Origin: Chloroflexota bacterium
Lineage (GTDB): Bacteria; Chloroflexota; Limnocylindria; QHBO01
DNA length: 8,567 nt
Direction: 5' to 3'
Assembly (NCBI GenBank): GCA_005880165.1
Contig: VBJP01000170.1
Coordinates: 1 to 8,567, forward strand
Under the pieces are notes generated by a model. That model did no database searches. It saw nothing but the letters and a program-made list of their open reading frames with translations, and had not been told where the DNA came from. Positions within the stretch are counted from its first letter, which is position 1. Every line of letters begins with the position of its first letter. The translations under genes were made by a program, and so were the position numbers. Below are positions 1 through 5,689 of the stretch, in pieces.

Positions 1-945
1 GACCTGGGCGCCGTCGTGAGCACGCTGCGCCAGGCGAACCTGGCGTTGGCCGTTCCAGCGATTGCCGGATTAGTGGCCATGCATCTGGTCGGTGCAGCGA
101 CCTGGCGCTTGCTGTCGGTCCGCATCGCAGATGCCCCACTCCGATGGCGCAAGGCGGCGCGAACCTATTACGTCGCCCAGGGAATCGGCGGCCTGACGCC
201 CGGCAACATCGGCGCCGATGCCTACCGCCTCTACGTTGCGGGTGACGAGACCGGGTGGCGCCGCGCGCTGCTGCCCATCGTGGTGCAGCGAGTCACGAGC
301 TCCGTCGCCCTGGCCCTCATTGCAACTGTCGCGCTGATCGCGCTGCCCCGTCCGGGCGAGATCGCCGGCATGGTGGCGGGCGCCGCGATCCTTCTCGCAC
401 TTGCCTCGTCAATGGTGGTGCTGGCGGTGTGGCGCCCCGGAACGACCGGCTGGCTGACGAGACGAGACGGCGAGCCGCGGCTGGGACAGGGAATCCTGCG
501 GCGAGCCTCGGCCCGCAGGCTCATGGCCGGCGCATGGCTCGGTATCACCATGGGGCTCGCGTTTCACGCGGGTAGCATCCTGCTCTCGTACGCGCTGGTC
601 GCCGCGATCGCGCCGGTGCGGGATCCCCTTCCGGTCATCGGATCCATCGCCATCGCCAGACTCAGCATCCTGCTCCCCATCTCCCCGTCCGGCCTGGGCT
701 TCCAGGAGGGGGCGCTTTCGCTGCTATTCCTGCGCATCGGACTCCCAGCCGAGACCGCCCTGGCCGCCGCACTCCTGAACCGAGTCGCGCTGCTAGCGAC
801 CTCCGGCCTGGGCGCCGCGCTTCTGGTGGCCGCGAGGCGCGACAATGCGGCCGACGGTGCAGCCGAGCCGCCCGCGAAAGCCAGCGCAGGGTCACAGCCA
901 GCGATTCGGTCCATTCCAGGTGGGCATACGGACGGCGCGAGATAG
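1..945 (+). CDS. Lysylphosphatidylglycerol synthase TM-region (UPF0104) family membrane protein, 5' truncated
   Basis: The frame is open from base 1, so the start lies outside the window; 314 residues are visible. The protein is strongly hydrophobic with several predicted membrane helices separated by basic loops. Two landmarks of the PF03706/UPF0104 family are seen: an early GLTPGNIGADAYRLY segment, matching the family's G-x-x-P-x-x-x-G-D-x-x-R region, and a late ILLPISPSGLGFQEGALSLL segment, followed by a last helix rich in Ala and Leu. Members resemble the flippase half of MprF and many sit in operons for lipid or glycan modification; substrate specificity cannot be read from sequence. There is no synthase (GNAT-like) domain in the visible part. 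The tail after about residue 280 is polar, Ala/Pro-rich and probably cytoplasmic. An internal GTG at 16 could be picked as a start, but the preceding codons fit the family's N-terminal region, so a truncated gene is preferred. The next gene begins 82 bases downstream on the same strand, so the two may be co-transcribed. Confidence 0.85.
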   Translation, partial: DLGAVVSTLRQANLALAVPAIAGLVAMHLVGAATWRLLSVRIADAPLRWRKAARTYYVAQGIGGLTPGNIGADAYRLYVAGDETGWRRALLPIVVQRVTSSVALALIATVALIALPRPGEIAGMVAGAAILLALASSMVVLAVWRPGTTGWLTRRDGEPRLGQGILRRASARRLMAGAWLGITMGLAFHAGSILLSYALVAAIAPVRDPLPVIGSIAIARLSILLPISPSGLGFQEGALSLLFLRIGLPAETALAAALLNRVALLATSGLGAALLVAARRDNAADGAAEPPAKASAGSQPAIRSIPGGHTDGAR

Positions 946-1027
946 CCATGGGCACGAGGACGTGGGGGATGGCTCGCGGCATTCCGTGACCCCAGCGTGC
1001 CGGCTGGCTTAGGGTTGCCGGAGCACC

Positions 1028-2742
1028 GTGATCACCCAGTGCCCGCACAGGTCCCGGTGGCGCACGGTTGCCACCATCCAGGTGGTACTCGTCTTCGTTT
1101 CCCTGGTGGGATCGGATGCGAGCGCCGCAGCGGACACCTCTCCGCAGCCGGTCCTGAACTCGTGGGATGTCGTGGTGTACGGCGCGACCCCAGCTGGGAT
1201 TACGAGTGCCATAGCAGCCGCGCGCGAGAAGCTGCGGGTCGCGCTACTTGAGCCCACCGACCGGATTGGCGGCATGATGTCCAGCGGGCTGGGGGTCAGC
1301 GACGTCGGCTCCCGGGATGCGATCGGCGGACTCGCCCTCGAATTCTTCCGCCGCATGGGCCTGGCGTATCACCTTCCGGGCCGCGCAGCCGCCTGGAACG
1401 TCACTCCCGGCGCCGCACAGCGCACGTTCCTTGGCATGCTCGCCGAGGCCAGGGTATCCGTCTTTACCGGCGAACGCCTTCGCGAGAGCGGCGGCGTCCT
1501 GGTGCGCGACCACCGGGTCACCTCGCTCACCACCGAACGCGGTACGACATTCGCAGCGAGCGTATTCATCGACGCCAGCTACGAGGGGGACCTCATGGCG
1601 CAGGCCGGCGTCTCGTTCGTGGTCGGTCGCGAGGCGTCGAGCAGATACGGAGAGTCTCTGGCTGGGGTACGCCCGCCGGAGCCGGTCGTGCCCGCCATCC
1701 ACGCCACGACGCTCAGCGGTTCGCTCGCGCCCGGGGTGGACGGGCAGGCGGTGGGCGCCATCGGCTCTAGTGACCACTGGATACAGCCCTACACCTTCAG
1801 ACTGTGCGTGACCAAGGACCCGGCGAACAGGGTGCCGTTCTTCAAGCCCTCGGCGTACGACCCGGCGCGCTACCTGCTGCTTCAGCGGCGCCTCGACGCC
1901 CTGGTCCACCTTGGACGGACGCCCACGCTCGCCAGAGTGGTCACCATCACGCCTCTGCGCGATGGGAAGGCAGACCTGAATGGCGGTGGCGGCCTCTCCA
2001 CGGACCTCCTTGGCGGAAGCCAGGGCTATCCGACCGACAGCTATGCGCAGCGCCAGGCCATATGGCTTGCACACTACCGATATGAAGCCGGACTGCTCTA
2101 TTACCTCACCACCGATCCTGAGGTACCAGCCACTGGCCGCCGCAGCTGTACATCCGCGAGGCGCGGCGGATGGTCTCCGACTTCGTGCTCACCCAACGGG
2201 ACGTCACCGGCGATGTCCGTCAGCCGGATGCCATCGGTCTGGCCTCCTAACACATCGAGGCGCACCCGGTTCGACTCGTCGCGGGTGAGGGCTCAAGCCT
2301 GTACGTCGAGGGAGCCCTCCTGGTTCGCATCCCAGGCCCGTATGACATTCCCTACCGCATCCTGGTTCCACGCCGGTCCGAGATCCTCAACCTGCTCGAT
2401 CCGGTGACAGTCTCCGCCAGCCACGTGGCCTTCGCGTCGCTCCGGATGGAGCCGCAGTTCATGGTGATGGGCGAGGCAGCCGGATCAGCTGCGTCATTGG
2501 CGGTGCGGTCGAGGGTGGCCGTCCAGGACATCGACGTCCATGCCCTCCAGGCGTTGCTCCGGCAGCACCATGCAGTGTTGAGAGCGGCGTCTTCCTCCAA
2601 CAATCTACCGATGCCGGTCATCGCCACGGCGATCCTCGCAAGTGTCGTGCTACTGGCGATCGCGCTCGCCTGGCGAGCGAAGCGGGCGGATGTTCGCCGG
2701 CAGCCGACGGGGCGCGAGAAGCGGGTGGCAGCCGAACGCTAG
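1028..2742 (+). pseudogene. Exported FAD-dependent oxidoreductase (FAD_oxidored family), frameshifted and interrupted
   Basis: The N-terminus has a basic stretch and a hydrophobic segment (residues 14-34), a likely signal peptide. Residues 47-82 form a Rossmann FAD site: VVVYGATPAG (family variant of GxGxxG), Glu75, then DRIGGMMSSGLG. FIDASYEGDL at 180-189 is a typical family motif. The frame stays intact to about base 2131. There GAGGTACCAGCCACTGG lacks one base: family proteins continue His-Trp-Pro-x-Gln-Leu-Tyr-x-Arg-Glu-Ala-Arg-Arg, which appears in the +1 frame from 2134. That frame then meets TAA at 2248-2250, exactly where relatives carry a Tyr-Asn-x-Asp-Ser-His-His motif, suggesting a short in-frame deletion. 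It continues to TAG at 2740 with SASHVAFASLRMEPQFMVMG, characteristic of the family C-terminus. A hydrophobic helix near the end (bases about 2610-2670) would anchor the product with a basic cytoplasmic tail. GTG 1028 is chosen because an in-frame TAG at 1010 precludes an earlier start; its CGGAG lies only 4 bases upstream. Two separate lesions favour a pseudogene over one sequencing error. Confidence 0.8.
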
Positions 2743-2797
2743 GGATGTTCGACCGGGAATTTGCTGCGGCCCGGCAATCTTACTTGTTCGGACTTGG

Positions 2798-2838
2798 GGC
2801 TAAACACCACTAAAGATCGGTTAGCCGTCGGCCGATCT
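2798..2838 (+). other. Two overlapping inverted repeats directly upstream of promoter 1
   Basis: GGCTAA (2798-2803) is complementary to TTAGCC (2821-2826), and AGATCGG (2814-2820) is complementary to CCGATCT (2832-2838). One arm of the first lies in the loop of the second, so as RNA they could form a pseudoknot or be mutually exclusive. They sit 56 bases after the oxidoreductase stop and 1 base before the -35 hexamer at 2840. They could end upstream transcription (no U tract follows) or act as a DNA site for a regulator. No counterpart exists upstream of promoter 2. Confidence 0.4.
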
Positions 2839-2839
2839 A

Positions 2840-2869
2840 TTGACTTTTGTACTACCGGAGTACTACGTT
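2840..2869 (+). promoter_or_regulatory. Promoter 1 with dyad-like 18-mer in the spacer
   Basis: TTGACT (2840-2845) is a good -35 element and TACGTT (2864-2869) a plausible -10, 18 bases apart. The spacer and -10 hold GTACTACCGGAGTACTAC (2849-2866), a direct repeat of GTACTAC around CGGA and also an imperfect dyad. The same arrangement with the same spacing occurs at 5205-5234 before the second copy of the leader, which makes chance unlikely. The site overlaps the -10, as expected of an operator. The regulator is unknown. Transcription would start near 2876, where the first conserved helix begins. Confidence 0.6.
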
Positions 2870-2875
2870 CCACCC

Positions 2876-3154
2876 CCGAGGGCCCGAGCTGCCACTCCTC
2901 TCGGCCAACCGCATAGTGCCCCGAGCCTCCCGCGTAGTTGGCCTCCGCACTTCTTCTGCCCGAAGGGTGCGCCTCTTACCGTGCTTTGCCCTCATCTCTT
3001 CTTCTTGGGCTGCGCGGGATCGCCCAATCCGCGAGCCCGTATGGGAGGGGAGGGGTGTGCTCATCCGACGGCTGCGAGATGCCGGCATCGAGGGCGAGAA
3101 GGAGGCGATACGGGGAGAAGCGCGAACGCGTTGGACCGCGAGAACTGACGCGGT
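2876..3154 (+). ncRNA. Structured leader RNA, copy 1 (unrecognised class)
   Basis: This is the first of two copies of a long leader, located between promoter 1 and the DUF11 protein gene. Helices visible by eye: CCGAGG (2876-2881) with TCTCGG (2899-2904); CCAAC (2905-2909) with GTTGG (2937-2941); CGCAC (2946-2950) with GTGCG (2967-2971); CCCTC (2989-2993) with GAGGG (3050-3054), enclosing GGGCT (3007-3011) with AGCCC (3034-3038) and an inner CGCGG/CCGCG stem; GATGC/GCATC within 3078-3089; ACCGCG (3135-3140) with CGCGGT (3149-3154) around loop AGAACTGA. Bases 2903-2976 match copy 2 in 69 of 74 columns, and 3092-3154 match in 61 of 63. The loop between 2910 and 2936 is nearly invariant, a candidate ligand or protein site. 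Indels between copies break every reading frame, so it is not a protein gene. I do not recognise a described riboswitch. It could instead be a processed small RNA, but no U-rich terminator follows. Confidence 0.65.
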
Positions 3155-3304
3155 CGCCGGACCTTCTGGCCCGGCCGATCAATCGAGCCAAACCTCTGTC
3201 GATTGGCCCGCCTCGTTCAATGAGGCCGGCGAGCCGGCAGGACTCTACTGGAGGATCAAACGGTTGACTGACTGCTATTCGACCCTGACACGGAGGACCA
3301 CCAC
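3155..3304 (+). promoter_or_regulatory. Gene-specific 3' half of leader 1, with hairpins before the RBS
   Basis: Similarity to copy 2 stops after 3154. This stretch holds CAATCGA (3180-3186) pairing with TCGATTG (3199-3205), GCCTC (3210-3214) pairing with GAGGC (3222-3226), and a doubled GCCGGC (3225-3230, 3233-3238). CCTTCT at 3162-3167 can pair with AGAAGG (3097-3102) of the conserved part, closing over the AGAACTGA hairpin. Two ribosome-binding-like sites follow: TGGAGG (3249-3254) and GGAGG (3292-3296); the latter is 8 bases before the GTG start of the DUF11 protein. The layout is compatible with an expression platform acting on translation. Confidence 0.45.
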
Positions 3305-3320
3305 GTGTTCACTCGTCTAA
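3264..3320 (+). CDS. Possible leader peptide ORF (TTG start) overlapping the DUF11 gene
   Basis: A TTG codon 9 bases after TGGAGG opens an 18-codon frame that ends at TAA 3318-3320, 16 bases inside the downstream gene in another frame. The peptide begins with Thr-Asp-Cys-Tyr after the start and has a Thr-Arg-Arg-Thr-Thr-Thr-Cys core; it resembles nothing I know. The reason to list it is position: the second leader carries a better supported short ORF at the same place. It does not resemble that peptide, and TTG starts are weak, so it may be chance. Confidence 0.2.
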   Translation: MTDCYSTLTRRTTTCSLV

Positions 3321-5047
3321 TCCAGAAGAGACGGCCGCGCAAGTCCGCGGTATTCGCAATCGGCACGGGCGTACTCGTCGCCATCGGGCTTGCTGCCGCG
3401 GTGGCGTTTGCCGTAACCCAGTTCGACACGGGCACTGGTGCTGGGTTCACTGGCAACTGTGACGTTACGGTACCAGCCAACACCAGTTCAGCCGACTGCC
3501 AACTGGGTCCGGCAGGAGCGGAAGTCTCGTACATCGGCAGCTCAGATACCGTGCGCCAGTCGTCCGGAACGGGTCTCTTCGACCCGTTTGTGCGCATCCA
3601 GGGAAGCCCCACTGAGAAGGGTTACAACACGAACGGCACCGTCGCGTTCGACACGAAGACCGGGACCTGGACGCACGCCATTAAGGCGAACGCCATCCCC
3701 CTTGTCTCCTGCAATCGGTTTACTGGTGACACGGCGACCTGCTGGGAGCTGTTCAATGACATCAACGAGAACAACACTGCCAAGCGTGTCTCGCTGAACG
3801 TCGTCGAAGTCTGGTTCACGACCAATCCAAATCTCGTGGGCTATCTCGACCCTTCGGGCGGGCCATCGGGCTTTCCTTCGGGCGCCACAAAGGTCTACGA
3901 CTTCCACGGCAACATCCTCATCAACGACGTGAACTCGGGGTCAGGCCGCGGCGACCTCCGCTACCTGATTCCGCTGACGAACATCGATTCGTTTAATTCC
4001 TCCACTTACTTCGTGCTCTTCAGCAAGTGGGGCACCACTCCGGCGAGCACAACTGCCAACGCCGGCACCGGTCCCTGGACCAGTGACGGTGGGTTCGAGG
4101 AGTGGAAGGTCAGGAAGGTCCCGAACGTCCACATCGTCAAGACGGCCAACCCAGTCGGCCCGGTGAACGCCGGTACCGACATCGGCTTCGACATCACCGT
4201 GACGAACACGGGTGCGGCCGACGCCACCAACGTCACCATCACGGACAATCCGCTGCCGGCGGGGGGCGACCTCAACTGGTCGCTGAACCCGGCATTCCCC
4301 GGTTGCTCGATTACGGGCCCGGTGGGGAGCCAAGTCCTCAACTGCTCCTTCGCCACCCTGGCGGCAACCACGGGGAGCATCGGTCCGATCCACATCCAGT
4401 CGCATACGACCGCGGCCGACTGTGCGGTCGTGAGCAACACCGCCACGGTGGCGGCAAGCAATGACGGTAGCGACTCGAGCACGGCTACGGTCACCGTCCA
4501 GTGCGGTGCGCTTCTGATCAAGAAGGAGAGCACCAAGACGGGGAACCCGCTTGTCGCCAATGCCGGGGCTGTTTTCTCAGTTGACGGCCCGGACGCTGGC
4601 ACCACACCAGACTTCAGCGTCACGGACGACCTGACCGCTGCGGCGCCGGACGAGGACGCCTTGGCCGGCGAGGTATGCGTCTCGGGTCTGGCGCCTGGCG
4701 CGTATACGATCAATGAGACGACCGCTCCCCCCGGCTACGGTAGTGCCAGCCAAACCAACGTTGCTCTGACGGTGGCCAACGGCACTAACTGCACCGACTC
4801 CACCAAGCTGCCGGGCGCAGGCGCCACGGCAACGTTCACCAACCCGCCGCTCGGCGAGATCGGGGTTACGTTCAAGGACCTAGGATCTGGAGAGACCAAC
4901 GCCTCGATCGTCTGCAAGACGGGAACCACTACGGTCGACGCCGTTTCGGAGAACAACACTCCGGATCCGGCTTTCGACGACACCAATGAGACGTTCACCA
5001 GGCTACCTCCGGGTCAATACGACTGCACGGTTGTGATCGATCCGTAA
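3305..5047 (+). CDS. Secreted DUF11 and CnaB/SpaA-like domain surface protein, 580 aa
   Basis: Start GTG is supported by GGAGG 8 bases upstream and by a complete signal peptide: basic residues 4-13, hydrophobic 14-36, likely cleavage after Ala-Phe-Ala at 34-36. Residues about 40-270 are a beta-rich domain with a GSGRGDLRYLIP motif (213-224) and FEEWKVRK; similar GSG-x-GD...FEEW stretches occur in surface proteins carrying DUF11 domains. Residues about 274-400 are a DUF11 repeat (VHIVKTANP start, ITVTNTGAADATNVTITD core). Residues about 402-512 are a CnaB/SpaA pilin-like domain with Lys406/Lys407 on the first strand and the E-box INETTAPPGY containing Glu471, the residues that form an intramolecular isopeptide bond in that family. 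A shorter beta domain (514-580) ends at the stop. There is no LPxTG motif and no C-terminal membrane helix, so the protein is probably released or bound non-covalently. Role inferred: extracellular adhesion or surface-layer component. It lies alone between the leader and a strong terminator. Confidence 0.85.
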   Translation: MFTRLIQKRRPRKSAVFAIGTGVLVAIGLAAAVAFAVTQFDTGTGAGFTGNCDVTVPANTSSADCQLGPAGAEVSYIGSSDTVRQSSGTGLFDPFVRIQGSPTEKGYNTNGTVAFDTKTGTWTHAIKANAIPLVSCNRFTGDTATCWELFNDINENNTAKRVSLNVVEVWFTTNPNLVGYLDPSGGPSGFPSGATKVYDFHGNILINDVNSGSGRGDLRYLIPLTNIDSFNSSTYFVLFSKWGTTPASTTANAGTGPWTSDGGFEEWKVRKVPNVHIVKTANPVGPVNAGTDIGFDITVTNTGAADATNVTITDNPLPAGGDLNWSLNPAFPGCSITGPVGSQVLNCSFATLAATTGSIGPIHIQSHTTAADCAVVSNTATVAASNDGSDSSTATVTVQCGALLIKKESTKTGNPLVANAGAVFSVDGPDAGTTPDFSVTDDLTAAAPDEDALAGEVCVSGLAPGAYTINETTAPPGYGSASQTNVALTVANGTNCTDSTKLPGAGATATFTNPPLGEIGVTFKDLGSGETNASIVCKTGTTTVDAVSENNTPDPAFDDTNETFTRLPPGQYDCTVVIDP

Positions 5048-5064
5048 GGATGGCTCCACCCCAA

Positions 5065-5105
5065 ATATGGGAAGGCCCGAGGCGATGCCTCGGGCCTTCC
5101 CATAT
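5065..5105 (+). terminator. Perfect 19-bp hairpin after the DUF11 protein gene
   Basis: Bases 5065-5083 are fully complementary to 5087-5105 with a three-base loop GAT, starting 17 bases after the TAA. There is no U run after it, as is common for terminators of high-GC bacteria. It probably ends the transcript and protects its 3' end, isolating the gene from promoter 2 some 100 bases on. Bases 5106-5204 show nothing recognisable. Confidence 0.8.
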
Positions 5106-5204
5106 CGGCTATAGGATCGCGCTGTCCCTCGAGGCTGGTGCCGATGGTCACCAAATTCCTGAATCAGCCACGGCGAAGCCAGGCATCCGGTGTCGCGTAG
5201 GGTA

Positions 5205-5234
5205 TTGACGCCTGTAGTACCGAAGTACTAGGTT
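5205..5234 (+). promoter_or_regulatory. Promoter 2 with perfect dyad TAGTAC-CGAA-GTACTA
   Basis: TTGACG (5205-5210) and TAGGTT (5229-5234) are separated by 18 bases, exactly as in promoter 1. The 18-mer GTAGTACCGAAGTACTAG (5214-5231) differs from promoter 1's at three positions and here contains a perfect 6+6 inverted repeat (5215-5220 and 5225-5230) overlapping the -10. This is the form expected of a dimeric regulator's operator. Transcription would begin near 5241, at the first leader helix. Confidence 0.65.
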
Positions 5235-5241
5235 CGCGCGA

Positions 5242-5513
5242 CCGGGGTTGCGAGTTGCCCCTCCGGCCAACTGCATAGTGCCCGAGCCTCCCGCGTAGTT
5301 GGCCTCCGCGCTTCTTCTGCCCGAAGAGTGTGCCTCTCTACCGCGCCTGCCCTCATCTTTTCGTATTTGGGCTGCGCGGGGTCTCCGATTCCTGAGAGCC
5401 CGATGGGCGGGGAGGGCAGTGCTCATCCGCCGGCCGGTGCCCGGCACCCAGGGCGAGAAGGAGGCGACAAGGGGAGAAGCGCGAACGCGTTGGACCGCGA
5501 GAACTGACGCGGT
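5242..5513 (+). ncRNA. Structured leader RNA, copy 2 (unrecognised class)
   Basis: This is the second copy of the leader. Helices correspond to copy 1: CCGGGG (5242-5247) with CTCCGG (5261-5266); CCAAC (5267-5271) with GTTGG (5298-5302); CGCGC (5307-5311) with GTGTG (5328-5332); CTGCCCTC (5347-5354) with GAGGGCAG (5412-5419), longer than in copy 1; GGGCT (5369-5373) with AGCCC (5397-5401); GGTGC (5436-5440) with GCACC (5444-5448); ACCGCG (5494-5499) with CGCGGT (5508-5513) around an identical AGAACTGA loop. Compared with copy 1, the first helix swaps A-U for G-C at its fourth pair, the GGTGC helix swaps A-U for G-C at its second pair, and the CGCGC helix keeps pairing through two G-U wobbles. 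These pairing-preserving changes support structure. The conserved purine tract AAGGAGG (5458-5464) has no start codon at a usable distance, so it is not an RBS. It leads into the leader-peptide and Ig-repeat genes. Confidence 0.65.
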
Positions 5514-5608
5514 GCGGATCGGTAGGTCCGCGTTACCACCTCCTTAGTTAGCACGAGACGCCATCCCGATCGCCGCTGAGCGGCGCTGGAGGGCAATTCA
5601 GACGGAGG
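5514..5608 (+). promoter_or_regulatory. Gene-specific 3' half of leader 2: anti-SD-like segment, hairpins and RBS
   Basis: GCGGA (5514-5518) pairs with TCCGC (5527-5531). CCTCCTT (5539-5545), the same core as the 16S rRNA anti-Shine-Dalgarno, follows. It is fully complementary to the conserved AAGGAGG at 5458-5464, and its CCTCC also matches GGAGG at 5604-5608, the RBS of the short ORF at 5612, and GGAGG at 5588-5592. CGCCGC (5571-5576) and GCGGCG (5580-5585) make a tight hairpin with loop TGA. The mutually exclusive pairings are the arrangement of a translation-level switch; this is a reading of complementarity, not shown function. Confidence 0.45.
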
Positions 5609-5611
5609 CCT

Positions 5612-5689
5612 ATGAACAGGGAACCATTCGACCCTCGGGTCAACGATGACCTCGATGGCTCCTGTACCGAACGGGGAACACTTTCATGA
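5612..5689 (+). CDS. Putative 25-residue leader peptide, coupled to the next gene
   Basis: ATG lies three bases after GACGGAGG, a strong Shine-Dalgarno site although close to the start. The frame runs 25 codons and ends in TGA that shares ATGA with the start of the 785-residue protein (5686). The peptide starts MNREPFDPRVNDDLDG and ends ERGTLS; it is hydrophilic and acidic, without signal peptide or membrane segment. The large gene's own RBS is a weaker GGGGAA (5673-5678), inside this short ORF. The overlap suggests translational coupling: ribosomes finishing the peptide restart on the large gene, so opening the GACGGAGG site would control both. I recognise no family. The peptide may matter only as a translated device. 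Moderate confidence, because short ORFs arise by chance, but the RBS and exact overlap are unusual. Confidence 0.5.
   Translation: MNREPFDPRVNDDLDGSCTERGTLS

Noticed and set aside
2404..2742. Separate small gene starting at GTG 2404
   Set aside because: It is the in-frame C-terminal part of the broken oxidoreductase (SASHVAFASLRMEPQF motif), not an independent gene.
3099..3105. AAGGAGG as a ribosome binding site in the conserved leader
   Set aside because: No ATG, GTG or TTG lies within a usable distance in either copy. It is better explained as a paired purine tract.
3131..3154. TTGGACCGCG resembling the T-box core UGGNACCRCG
   Set aside because: One base is missing from the core. I see no specifier stem, AGUA loop or other T-box elements, the ACCGCG is already paired with CGCGGT, and the downstream genes are surface proteins and not amino-acid related.
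2938..3267. Open frames in both leaders that begin with the same residues (MASALLLPE at 2938 and 5299)
   Set aside because: The similarity holds for only a few codons; indels then shift the frame while nucleotide identity continues, for example the GEKEA...RTRWTARTDAV stretch falls in a different frame in copy 1. Conservation is of nucleotides and pairing, not protein.
5065..5105. Long perfect hairpin as a mobile-element end or small RNA
   Set aside because: It sits just after a stop codon, has no partner copy or target duplication in the window, and no transposase is nearby; a terminator is simpler.
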